Assembly (NCBI GenBank): GCA_050259035.1
Contig: JBLMZW010000127.1
Location: 1 to 36,442, forward strand
From: JBLMZW01 sp050259035
GTDB taxonomy: Bacteria; Bacillota; Syntrophomonadia; Syntrophomonadales; DTU052
Length of the DNA: 36,442 nt
Direction of reading: 5' to 3'
The position numbers were made by a program, and so were the translations under genes. Below, in pieces: positions 14,719 through 22,467 of the stretch; position 1 is the stretch's first letter; the number at the start of each line of letters is the position of its first letter. Under the pieces are notes generated by a model. It had not been told where the DNA came from, searched no databases, and saw only the letters and a list, made by a program, of their open reading frames with translations.

Positions 14719-15615
14719 TTAGGGTTTCTTACGAATCAGAATGGTTTTCCCGACCTGGTTAAGGTCATTGTTTAGTGGGTCAAGCAAAAGCCTGCGGGCT
14801 TCAGATTCGGATTTGAATTTGCCGCGAAAACGCAGCATCCAGTATGGACCGCTCTTTAAGAGATAAGCTTCGTATTCCGGTTTCTCGTCTGCAACCCTAT
14901 CCGTAAGTGCCCACATTTCTATAATAGGGTAATCAAAGGGAATGGTGCAGTAGCCTTTCAGGGGTCCCCAATCCTTACCCCAGGAGTTTAGAATCAGCCA
15001 TCGATTATCCCGGGTCCAACCTACCAGTGTTACCATATGGAAGCCGTGTAGTTTTTCGACATCAGGGTTGGGTTTATGAAGATGGCCCCCGGCAAAAAAA
15101 CTATCGTAGATTTGAAAACCAATAGTTACCGGCCCCAATTCCATCAAAGCGGTTTTTACCTCTTCAACGGTATGAACTGCGGCATAAGTCTTGATTTTTT
15201 GTTTCAAGGCATCTTTATTCATTTCCGGCGTTATCATCTTATTACAAACTGCATATGGGTATATACCAGGCATCAGTTCCTCCCGGCAAACCCCTCGCTT
15301 TCTTAGAGCACCCAGGGCTTCCCTTGGTATCATTCCTTCACCTTTGAAATCTCCACTCTCACGGGCACCATATATATAAGCTGCAGAATATGCTTGATAT
15401 TTGCCTCGTTCAAGCTCTTCCTGCATTTCCTTAATAGCCTTCAACGAAAAAGCTACGCATGCGCCACTGTTTCCCTGGTCATAAGGAATTGAAATCAGGT
15501 TGGGCACTGTAAACAAGTCTGGGAAAGCTTTTTTAGCCGAAGTAATCTTATTTAGCCTGTAATCACGATGATCATGTGGACTTGGAATTACGCCTAACGG
15601 ACGATTAGGAATCAT
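14719..15615 (-). CDS. Papain-family (C1) cysteine peptidase with possible SPOR-like C-terminal tail
   Basis: This 298-residue protein has the complete papain catalytic set: Q47 and C53 in YDQGNSGACVAFSL, H193 in LHGFHMVTLVGW, and N210 in LILNSWGKDWG. There is no signal peptide or membrane segment, so it is probably cytoplasmic or forespore-located. This differs from the two secreted peptidases at 22-28 kb. The last 50 residues (YEAYLLKSGPYWMLRFRGKFKSESEARRLL in two parts) have the strand-helix pattern of SPOR peptidoglycan-binding repeats, but I am unsure of this. ATG at 15615 is preferred over GTG at 15624, which lies too close to GGAGG. The substrate is unknown. Confidence 0.85.
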   Translation of the reverse strand: MIPNRPLGVIPSPHDHRDYRLNKITSAKKAFPDLFTVPNLISIPYDQGNSGACVAFSLKAIKEMQEELERGKYQAYSAAYIYGARESGDFKGEGMIPREALGALRKRGVCREELMPGIYPYAVCNKMITPEMNKDALKQKIKTYAAVHTVEEVKTALMELGPVTIGFQIYDSFFAGGHLHKPNPDVEKLHGFHMVTLVGWTRDNRWLILNSWGKDWGPLKGYCTIPFDYPIIEMWALTDRVADEKPEYEAYLLKSGPYWMLRFRGKFKSESEARRLLLDPLNNDLNQVGKTILIRKKP

Positions 15616-15653
15616 ATTGTTCACTCCCCTCCATCTTGAGACATTCTATTGTC

Positions 15654-15755
15654 GATTCGGGGCAAAAGTGACAGGAAAAGCCAGGGAATCCACCGTTGAG
15701 CCGAAATGAATGAAACTAGAAGGACCGATCCTGAAAACTCCATTTCCAACCGGAG
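15654..15755 (+). other. Three consecutive short hairpins in the divergent leader before the envelope operon
   Basis: GATTC (15654-15658) pairs with GAATC (15686-15690), enclosing a second pair GGC/GCC. AGGA-CCGA-TCCT forms a hairpin at 15721-15732. CTCC (15738-15741) pairs with GGAG (15752-15755). The segment is purine-rich on the plus strand and lies 100-200 bases before the ATG at 15851. It does not match a riboswitch consensus that I know. Confidence 0.3.
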
Positions 15756-15850
15756 AGCGACCCAAAAAGCAGGAAAATAAAGCTTACTGTCGAACTAGTA
15801 AGATTTAGGGTTTTTACTCGGTTTTAAGAGGTAAATATGGGGAGAAGGTT

Positions 15851-17314
15851 ATGATTCAATACCTGGGTTGGGCATTTTTGGTGTTTGTGCTCCTTGGTAT
15901 TCCGGGATATTACATAATGAAAAAAACCGGATTTACCAACAGGTTAATAGCATTTACCCTCGTATTAACCTTTGGGATGATAGCTGCTTTCCCAGTGGTT
16001 ATGTTTAGAACAAGTACGTTGACAGTTATTCTTGTTTACCTTGTTGCGGTTGTTGCTCTGCTTTATATCTTCTCGACTACAGTCGAAACAGTAGAAGTTT
16101 TGGACCAACCTGAGGATAGTACATTAATGGAACATGAGAACTGGTTATTATCCGGGTTGGCGAATGAAGACCAAACCCAGGTTATTGATCTGGCGCAACA
16201 ACTTAATGATTCTAATATAGAGAATCCTGAAACGTTAACACAAGATAAATTAGATCAAATATCAGACTCGATAGATGAAGAAACAACAAGCGAACTCGGT
16301 CTGAAAAATGATTTGCCCCCGGACGAAGAACAAATAGATCTAACAGATGGGGTTGACGGCTCTGAACCAGATATTACAAATGTCGGGTTTATAGAAGAAA
16401 AACCAGTTGAGCCAGTAATCGTTGCAGACCCAGAAAAAATAGTGGAATCTACTGAGCTTGAAAGCACCCTTCCTGTAAAGGAAGAAGAAATTTCCGTACT
16501 GGAGAAGCCTGCAGAAGAACCAGTTCCTAAAACTGAAGAGGAGTTGCTTGTAAAGAATACTGACCTTGTCGAAGAACCCGAAGAGGTTGACTCTGAACTT
16601 AATACCGAAGAGGAGTTACTTTTAGAGAGCACTGATCTTTTTGAAGAGTCCGAAGAGGTTGACCCTGGAATAGTGATAGAAATGAGTGCTGAGGATAAAG
16701 AGCAGTTGGTCCCTGATGTTAGAGATGAGTCTAGCCTGCCGGAAGAGGATTCATATGTAGAAGACCAGCAGAATCAAGAGACATCTGGGGAAATTGTGGG
16801 AGTAGAAGAAGTTGATGACTCCATAGGACTGGGTGAACAAGATTTTAAACAACCCATGGAACCATTGTACGGTTCAAGTGAGGATAAAAGAGATACCGCG
16901 CTTGAATCTAAAAGCTCCCCGGAAACCATAGTTGCGTCTTCACGGAAAGATAGTATTCTGAACGAATTTATTGAACAGGGGTTTGAAGCTAAAAACCAGG
17001 GAGACTTACAAAATGCTATTGAAACTTTTATGAGAGCATTGGATTTGACTCAGTCATCCGAAATATCTTATCTTCTCGGGACTGAGACAGCAAGCTTATA
17101 CACTGAACTTGGCCATTATTCGAATGCGGTTGACATATTAAAAAGGATCCTGATTGTTTCTGATGGCAGGTACTCTAACCGTATCTCTGATGAGATCATC
17201 TATTTAGAAACCTTGAGTAAGGTTTTGGCGGATGTTGGTCTTTCGGAAGTTCCGATGTATATGGTACCAAGAGCAATCAGGCTAAGGGTTAATAAAATTT
17301 TGGAAGAAAATTAA
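15851..17314 (+). CDS. Membrane protein with acidic linker and C-terminal TPR-like domain
   Basis: This 487-residue protein has three N-terminal membrane segments (about 4-22, 33-52 and 56-75). A long, very acidic, low-complexity region of Glu, Asp, Ser and Pro spans about 85-350. A C-terminal helical domain (about 370-487) contains a recognisable tetratricopeptide pair (GFEAKNQGDLQNAIETFMRA and LYTELGHYSNAVDILKRIL). The acidic region includes a tandem 24-residue duplication. It is the first gene of an operon with a PRC-barrel protein and a VanW protein, spaced by 22 and 15 bases. This suggests an envelope-associated scaffold. The start is ATG with GGGGAGAAGG upstream. No enzymatic domain is seen, and I do not recognise a named family. 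Confidence 0.75.
   Translation: MIQYLGWAFLVFVLLGIPGYYIMKKTGFTNRLIAFTLVLTFGMIAAFPVVMFRTSTLTVILVYLVAVVALLYIFSTTVETVEVLDQPEDSTLMEHENWLLSGLANEDQTQVIDLAQQLNDSNIENPETLTQDKLDQISDSIDEETTSELGLKNDLPPDEEQIDLTDGVDGSEPDITNVGFIEEKPVEPVIVADPEKIVESTELESTLPVKEEEISVLEKPAEEPVPKTEEELLVKNTDLVEEPEEVDSELNTEEELLLESTDLFEESEEVDPGIVIEMSAEDKEQLVPDVRDESSLPEEDSYVEDQQNQETSGEIVGVEEVDDSIGLGEQDFKQPMEPLYGSSEDKRDTALESKSSPETIVASSRKDSILNEFIEQGFEAKNQGDLQNAIETFMRALDLTQSSEISYLLGTETASLYTELGHYSNAVDILKRILIVSDGRYSNRISDEIIYLETLSKVLADVGLSEVPMYMVPRAIRLRVNKILEEN
16532..16675 (+). repeat. Tandem 72-base repeat in the acidic linker
   Basis: Two in-frame units of 24 codons (16532-16603 and 16604-16675) encode TEEELLVKNTDLVEEP.. and TEEELLLESTDLFEES.., followed by EEVD in both. 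The DNA has diverged moderately, so the duplication is not recent. Confidence 0.8.
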
Positions 17315-17336
17315 TCGATTGTTGGAGGGAGTGTCA

Positions 17337-18056
17337 ATGAAGAAAAGCCAGGAAATAATAGGACTTCCAGTTTTCTCAATCCTGGATGGAAGAGAAGTAG
17401 GTCAGGTCAAGGATTTAGTCATTAATCCCGAGGAAGGGGCCATCGAGTTTCTGCTGGTTAATAGCGGTAACTGGTATGTCGGGGCCCTGGTTCTGCCGTT
17501 TCGTTCAGTACTTGGGATCGGGATGCATGCTGTAACAACTGAGAGTGAGACCCAGTTAACAAGCTTAAATGAATCCTCTAGTGCCTGCACTCTGCTGCAG
17601 AGGGGGATCAAAGTCAAAGGGACTAAGGTTCTTACCCGTAAGGGGACTCTGGTGGGTGTTGTCAGTGAGTATGAACTGGATGAAGTGACCGGCAAAGTGA
17701 CGTCGGTCGAGTTTAAGAACCCCGAAGATAATTTTGCCGGGGTGTATAAAGCGGCTCAGGTGCTAACTTTTGGTAGGGATGTCCTGGTTGTGGAAGACCA
17801 AATGGACAAAGGACCAGATGTTCCGGAGGTTCAAATAGGGGCCGTTAATGAAGAAATTGCAGCGAAGGAGAAAGATGCCGCCAAATTGTTCCTGGAGAGA
17901 CAAAAACAATTTCTTTTAGGTAAAAGAGTTACACGGGACGTTAAGGATGATGATGGATCGGTATTGATATTAGAAGGAACAGTCATAGATGAAAGTATCC
18001 TGGCTATAGCCGAATCGAAAGGTAAGATGGTGGAGCTCGCCCAGAATTCCAGATAA
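17337..18056 (+). CDS. PRC-barrel domain protein
   Basis: This 239-residue protein carries two PRC-barrel domains. The first spans about 4-75 (IIGLPVFSILDGREVGQVKDLVINPEEG). The second spans about 88-155 (VKGTKVLTRKGTLVGVVSEYELDEVTGKV). A charged helix follows, then a tail around 195-235 with GKRVTRDVKDDDGSVL and GTVIDESILAIAESKGKMVEL. PRC barrels are small beta-barrels used in RNA processing, photosynthetic reaction centres and Firmicute sporulation or envelope proteins; no enzyme activity is implied. The start is ATG at 17337, seven bases after GGAGGG; the frame opens at 17319. It sits between the TPR membrane protein and VanW in one operon. Confidence 0.85.
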   Translation: MKKSQEIIGLPVFSILDGREVGQVKDLVINPEEGAIEFLLVNSGNWYVGALVLPFRSVLGIGMHAVTTESETQLTSLNESSSACTLLQRGIKVKGTKVLTRKGTLVGVVSEYELDEVTGKVTSVEFKNPEDNFAGVYKAAQVLTFGRDVLVVEDQMDKGPDVPEVQIGAVNEEIAAKEKDAAKLFLERQKQFLLGKRVTRDVKDDDGSVLILEGTVIDESILAIAESKGKMVELAQNSR

Positions 18057-18071
18057 CGAAGGGAATCTTAA

Positions 18072-19436
18072 ATGTTTAAAGGGCTATACAAAAGACTCAT
18101 CTTATTATGCAGCATAGTAATCTTTACAGTTGGCCTGACGGTTTTGGCTTCTTCAAAGATACTGGCCTATAATGATACGGGATTAGTACCCCCCGGGGTA
18201 AAAGTGTGCGGAATTGAAATCGGCAATTTGCCTTTAAAACAAGCTCTGGAACGTCTGCAAAACAACCTGCTTGATCAGGGAGGAAGATATCTGGAGTTTA
18301 CGAACGATAGGAATGAACTTATGGCCCGGTTGCCCATAGATAAATACGGTATTCGATATGACTACGATAAGACATTGAATCAGGCAACCAGTTTGGAAAC
18401 TTTAGATTATTTCAAAAGAATAACATATCATAGCTGGGTCAGGGGTGGGAGTTTGTCTATCACCCCTGTTTTATCCTGGAACACAGATAATCTTCCTGAA
18501 CTTATGTTGGATCTACGTAAACAAGTCGATAAGTCAGCAGGTAATGCCCGGGTAATATACCAGGACGATTCCCTGGAATACATATCCCATTACAACGGTT
18601 ATGTCGTGGATGTCGAAGAAACGTCCCATCGAGTAGAAAGGGCAATAGAACAAGGAACATTACATATAAAGTTGAAGACCAGAACTATCTACCCTGCTGT
18701 TAGAATTGATGATATAAGAAGTGTTAAAGACTTGATGGCGGTTTACGTAACTACCTTCGACCCGCACCAGGAAAACCGAACCCATAATCTGCGTACTGCT
18801 TGCAGCGCCGTGGATGGTACTATTATAATGCCCGGCGAAACCTTTTCCTTAAATAAGGTTTTAGGTCCCCGTGATAAGAAACATGGTTATGTAAACGCCC
18901 CGGTTTTAAGCAACGGTAAAGTTGCTACCGGTGTGGGCGGGGGTATTTGTCAGGTTGCGACTACCATTTATAATTGCGTTATTCAAACCGATTTGGAGGT
19001 TGTGGAGCGAGAGCATCACTCTATACCTATAAATTACGTTTCCCCGGGCCTTGATGCAACCATAGCAGGCGACACCAGTGATTTAAGGTTTCGAAATAAT
19101 GCAAAGAATCCTGTACTGGTATCAATCAAGGTTCAAGACAATAAACTGGTAGCCCGAATTTTTGGCTGTCAAACCGACCCTGAACGCCAGATAAAAGTGA
19201 TAACCGAAAAAAGTTTAATCCTTCCCGAAGTGAAAACAGAATACGATAAGAGCCTGCCGGCCGGAACCAAACAAGTTAAAGAACCTGGTGTTAAAGGTTA
19301 CAAAGCCAAGACTTTCAGGGTCGTTGTCAAAAACGGACATCAAATAGAAAAGAAGTTGCTTTCAGAAGACTATTATCATGCCAAAGACACGGTAATACTA
19401 ATCGGCCCGGAATTTAAACCAGGAATCGCCAAGTAG
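18072..19436 (+). CDS. VanW family protein with G5 domain
   Basis: This 454-residue exported protein has an N-terminal membrane/signal segment (about 8-32). A peptidoglycan-binding-4-like region follows (about 40-215). The VanW domain (about 225-375) shows TFSLNKVLGPRD, GGGICQVATTIYN, EREHHSIPINYVSPGLDATI and DLRFRNN. A C-terminal G5 domain (about 378-450) is rich in short beta strands. VanW proteins are named from vancomycin-resistance clusters, but most, like this one, are general envelope proteins of spore-formers with unknown chemistry. There are no vanHAX-type neighbours, so a resistance role is not supported. The ATG at 18072 is seven bases after GAAGGGA and 15 bases after the PRC-barrel stop. 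A terminator-like hairpin follows. Confidence 0.9.
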   Translation: MFKGLYKRLILLCSIVIFTVGLTVLASSKILAYNDTGLVPPGVKVCGIEIGNLPLKQALERLQNNLLDQGGRYLEFTNDRNELMARLPIDKYGIRYDYDKTLNQATSLETLDYFKRITYHSWVRGGSLSITPVLSWNTDNLPELMLDLRKQVDKSAGNARVIYQDDSLEYISHYNGYVVDVEETSHRVERAIEQGTLHIKLKTRTIYPAVRIDDIRSVKDLMAVYVTTFDPHQENRTHNLRTACSAVDGTIIMPGETFSLNKVLGPRDKKHGYVNAPVLSNGKVATGVGGGICQVATTIYNCVIQTDLEVVEREHHSIPINYVSPGLDATIAGDTSDLRFRNNAKNPVLVSIKVQDNKLVARIFGCQTDPERQIKVITEKSLILPEVKTEYDKSLPAGTKQVKEPGVKGYKAKTFRVVVKNGHQIEKKLLSEDYYHAKDTVILIGPEFKPGIAK

Positions 19437-19975
19437 GCGACTTAGCAACTTACATTTACGGTACCTTCCTAAAAGTATAAAAAAAAGAGCACCGGTTAAA
19501 AAACCAATGCCCTTTTTTATAAGAATTAAATTGCTTAAACCCAATAATGATGTTTTCATTTAACTAAAGGGTCCTGTAATATCATCTATAGTAAGGCCTT
19601 ATAAAATCATCCGCACTGCCTTGTTTTGACCATATACATTCCCATTTTTCAAACTTCTATTGTCTATCTCTTCGGACAAAGTAAAGTTGAAAACCAGATC
19701 GCAACTTTGATTTTATTCACAATTCAATCACCTCATTCAAGGCTTATAAATTCACCATCTAACTGATTATTTGCCACGCATTCATTCTGCCACTAAAGAG
19801 AATATCCTCCTTTTATAGTATATGTTGCAGCTCGGGAAACATCTTGAGTTAAGGACTCTAAGAACCTTATATTACATCTAAGTAATAAAATTGATGATTG
19901 AGTGAATAGAGAAGTATATACTTTAATCACAAGAAGGTAAATGCTGGATTAAATATAAAAGGGGGAGGAATGGTT
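19437..19975 (+). other. Non-coding region before the flavoprotein gene
   Basis: After the terminator near 19500, this stretch of about 540 bases is AT-rich. I found no frame of useful length with a ribosome binding site on either strand. The best small minus-strand frame (GTG near 19717) ends after 18 codons. The region presumably contains the promoter for the flavoprotein and half-ferritin genes, but no sequence stands out. Confidence 0.5.
19480..19520 (+). terminator. Probable terminator of the TPR-PRC-VanW operon
   Basis: An A-run followed by GAGCACCGGTT, a short A-rich loop, then AACCAATGCCC and TTTTTT. The stem has GGTT/AACC and GCA/TGC pairs with one internal mismatch. The A and T flanks extend the pairing. 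Confidence 0.65.
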
Positions 19976-20725
19976 TTGAAAGTTCTAGGTATTAATGGGG
20001 GACCGCGCAAGGGAAAGATTTCTAAAACAACTATGTTGCTTGAAGCTTTTATTGAAGGATGCCAGTCGGCCGGTGCTGAAACCAATATTATAAACTTGAG
20101 AGAGAAAGACATAAAACAATGTAATGGATGCTATAGTTGTTGGGTAAAGACTCCGGGGAAATGCATTCAAAAGGATGATATGCAGGAAATCCTAAAGCTC
20201 CATGAGGAAGTGGATCTTCTGGTATGGGCAACTCCACTCTATTTCTTCGGACCCACTTCGTTATTCAAAAAGTACCTGGATAGGACTTTGCCTGTGGCAG
20301 AACCACAAATTGCTCTAAAAGACGGTCTCTGCACCCATCCCTGTCGCACCGGTAAAATCCCGGATAAAGTAATCATTTCGGTGGCTGGGTTCTATGAACT
20401 CGATCATTTTGGACCATTATCCGCCATGTTTCACTATATGGAAGGCAGAGGCTTCGGCCGCATCAAAGCAGAAATCTACCGGCCATCGGCGGAATTCATG
20501 AGTGCGCCCCAGCTTAAAGAAAAAGTTGAAGAAATATTAGAGGCAACCAGGCAAGCCGGGCGTGAGATGGTTGAACTTGGTCAAATTCGGGAGGATACGA
20601 TGAAGGCCATTCAACAGGACTTTATGGATAAAGAATCTTTTATCAAGTTTGCCAATCAGTACTGGGAGTGGGATATGAAGCGGTGGGCGGAAAAACTGAA
20701 AAAGGACCGGCAGGAGACCTCATAA
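19976..20725 (+). CDS. Iron-sulfur flavoprotein-like NAD(P)H-dependent FMN reductase
   Basis: This 249-residue flavodoxin-fold protein has an FMN-binding opening (KVLGINGGPRKGKISKTTMLL) and the segment ATPLYFFGPTSLFKKYLDR. The cysteine cluster C49-x2-C52-x2-C55-x7-C63 matches the compact CX2CX2CX4-7C motif of iron-sulfur flavoproteins (Isf), which hold a [4Fe-4S] cluster beside FMN and reduce O2 or peroxide in strict anaerobes. Many related FMN reductases have similar cysteines, so the cluster is probable rather than certain. The TTG at 19976 is preferred; the ATG at 19970 is only one base from GGGGGAGG. The half-ferritin gene follows after 22 bases, which fits an oxidative-stress or electron-transfer pair. 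Confidence 0.82.
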   Translation: MKVLGINGGPRKGKISKTTMLLEAFIEGCQSAGAETNIINLREKDIKQCNGCYSCWVKTPGKCIQKDDMQEILKLHEEVDLLVWATPLYFFGPTSLFKKYLDRTLPVAEPQIALKDGLCTHPCRTGKIPDKVIISVAGFYELDHFGPLSAMFHYMEGRGFGRIKAEIYRPSAEFMSAPQLKEKVEEILEATRQAGREMVELGQIREDTMKAIQQDFMDKESFIKFANQYWEWDMKRWAEKLKKDRQETS

Positions 20726-20747
20726 TACTAGCGAAGGAGGGTATGGG

Positions 20748-20939
20748 TTGAACATTATTGATGCCCTGCAATTAGCAATACAGGATGAGAAAGAAGCGGT
20801 ACAAAAGTATAAAGAGTTAGCTAGAAACGCACCTGACCCGGAAACAAGGCTTTTGTTTGAACAACTATCCAGAGAAGAGGATTCACATTATAAGCGGCTC
20901 AATGAAAAACTAAAGGCTTTAAAACTTATGAGTGAGTAG
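20748..20939 (+). CDS. Half-size ferritin/rubrerythrin-like protein (two helices)
   Basis: This 63-residue protein has a TTG start and AAGGAGG seven bases upstream. It consists of two helices carrying metal-ligand-type residues: E16 and Y21 in DEKEAVQKY, and E44-x2-H47 in REEDSHYKRL. This is one E...ExxH half of a rubrerythrin-type four-helix bundle, so a working di-iron site would need dimerisation, as in encapsulated ferritins. No encapsulin gene or cargo peptide is visible here, so that comparison is structural only. It is co-transcribed with the iron-sulfur flavoprotein. Its stop lies within a bidirectional terminator. Confidence 0.75.
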   Translation: MNIIDALQLAIQDEKEAVQKYKELARNAPDPETRLLFEQLSREEDSHYKRLNEKLKALKLMSE

Positions 20940-20963
20940 AGGCGAGAGCCTCTACTCATTTTA
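20931..20963. terminator. Bidirectional terminator shared by convergent genes
   Basis: GAGTAGAGGC (20934-20943) pairs perfectly with GCCTCTACTC (20948-20957) around a GAGA loop and is followed by ATTTTAATTT. The stop codons of both convergent genes lie inside the hairpin, so the two coding regions are separated by only 16 bases. Confidence 0.9.
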
Positions 20964-22275
20964 ATTTCAGAAAATCAAAAGAAACATGACCGGACAAACC
21001 ACTTAAGTATAGAATGAATACGAAAATCATAAGCAGCAGGAAAATCGCAATGACCAGTTTAAAGGTAACATGTTTTTCCCCCTGGATACGCTCGGCAATC
21101 AGGTGAGTGCAATAAACAACAATACCCGAAAAGGATGAAATTAGTAAGAATGTTTCCCACCCTGGGACCCGGTGATAGGCTTCTGGGGCCAAATACTTCC
21201 ACAAGGAAAGACTGTAGTACGCCAGAACAATAAATTCTATCAGACTGGCAGCTACCTGAAAAGTCAGACTCTGTTTCTGTATGGAGGTGTTGGTTTCCAG
21301 AACAACTTTTATACCTTCTTGTAAGACCAGGTTTTCCCGGCTTATTAATATTTCTATTCGGCTGCGGACTACTTCTATAGCTGCCCGGAAGTTTTCCATT
21401 GCCCCCTGCAGATCTTCTGCTAGGTTTTTTAGATCATTCAAACGTTTTTCATAATAGCCAAGTATGATGCCTAAAGACGATGGGGTTAAGGTCAATCCCG
21501 TTATAGTCATCAATTTTTGCCGGACCTTGGTTAGACGGTCATTAACGCGGTTATAACCTTCCCGAATTATGCGGTAATTCCCTGCCAGGATTCCGTACGA
21601 AGTAGAAAGATCCTGCAATTCCTGCTCCAGCGAGTCCGCCTGAATGTTTCTTGATTGTTCCGGCACTAAGTTGGCATGGAGTATGTTAGCCAGTCGTTGT
21701 TCCAGTTCATCCTTTTCAGCAGTGATTGTGGTTTTGCGCTCCTGATATAAATCAGAAATCATCTGTAATTTAATCAACTGGGCTTCGATGTAGGGCAGGC
21801 CAAAAGATAATAATCTGGAATCAGCTGCCGCAGCCTTATCCAGTACGCAGAGATAATAGGCCTTGCCTCCTGGCCAGCGCCAGTTAAGACGGGCTAAACG
21901 ACCGCCTTTCATCTGAAACTCAATGATATTTGACTGATTGGTTAGCGTTTTGGCCTGGTTAAGCATTTCTTCCCAGGGCTGCTCGAAAGCGATAAGAACC
22001 GTAACCTGCCCTAGAATCCACTCCGAGAAGATTCCTGCTTCGATCTCTTTTTGCCGCAGCCATTCGAGGTAATCGTTCCAGGAAGAAGATGGCCGCAGCC
22101 TTAAAACTAAAAACTCTATGTTTTCCATGGTATGGCTATGGCAAGACTCAACAGGATCCACAGAAGGGGACATAGATGGGTCGGAATTACCAGGTTTCAT
22201 CGCATCTTTAAGCTTTTGCGCCCGGAAAGCGTCATTTTTCGGATAAAAATAAAATTTTAATAGTCCATATTCCAC
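20956..22275 (-). CDS. Coiled-coil protein with three C-terminal membrane segments, unknown function
   Basis: This 439-residue protein is not one I recognise. Residues 45-175 look globular (ENIEFLVLRLRPSSSWNDYLEWL, ARLNWRWPGGKAYYLCVLD). Residues about 175-345 are mostly charged helix with coiled-coil character (ERKTTITAEKDELEQRLANIL and EVVRSRIEILISRENLVLQE). Three membrane helices follow (about 352-374, 388-408 and 415-435), and the tail is short. The layout, a large soluble helical domain before C-terminal membrane helices, recalls CorA-like proteins, but I see no GMN motif, so transport is not supported. The start is GTG at 22275 with only a weak AAAGG upstream. It is convergent with the half-ferritin gene and divergent from the first secreted peptidase. 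Confidence 0.75.
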   Translation of the reverse strand: MEYGLLKFYFYPKNDAFRAQKLKDAMKPGNSDPSMSPSVDPVESCHSHTMENIEFLVLRLRPSSSWNDYLEWLRQKEIEAGIFSEWILGQVTVLIAFEQPWEEMLNQAKTLTNQSNIIEFQMKGGRLARLNWRWPGGKAYYLCVLDKAAAADSRLLSFGLPYIEAQLIKLQMISDLYQERKTTITAEKDELEQRLANILHANLVPEQSRNIQADSLEQELQDLSTSYGILAGNYRIIREGYNRVNDRLTKVRQKLMTITGLTLTPSSLGIILGYYEKRLNDLKNLAEDLQGAMENFRAAIEVVRSRIEILISRENLVLQEGIKVVLETNTSIQKQSLTFQVAASLIEFIVLAYYSLSLWKYLAPEAYHRVPGWETFLLISSFSGIVVYCTHLIAERIQGEKHVTFKLVIAIFLLLMIFVFILYLSGLSGHVSFDFLKLK

Positions 22276-22467
22276 GTCAATTACACGCCTTTCGATAAAC
22301 TAACATAAACATAGTGTTTCTGAATATTCCACACGTAGGTAATCAATCCTTCCCCATTAGATAAAATTAACATTAGGGGAGGAACGTTCCTAAATACATC
22401 GAATACATGAAAACATACATTAATTAAAATAAACTTGTTATATCTGGAACTAAGGAGGTTATAAGGG

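Noticed and set aside
14276..14775. Plus-strand frames overlapping the cold-shock and DUF1657-like region
   Set aside because: They lack ribosome binding sites and overlap a better-supported small minus-strand gene with a near-perfect ribosome binding site.
15620..15850. A c-di-GMP or c-di-AMP riboswitch before the envelope operon
   Set aside because: Some purine-rich phrases looked similar, but the conserved cores of these classes, such as the GEMM GGCAAAC...GCAAAGCC arrangement, are not present.
18072..19436. Vancomycin resistance gene
   Set aside because: The VanW name comes from resistance clusters, but there are no vanH/vanA/vanX/vanS-type neighbours, and the G5 and peptidoglycan-binding domains are those of general envelope proteins.
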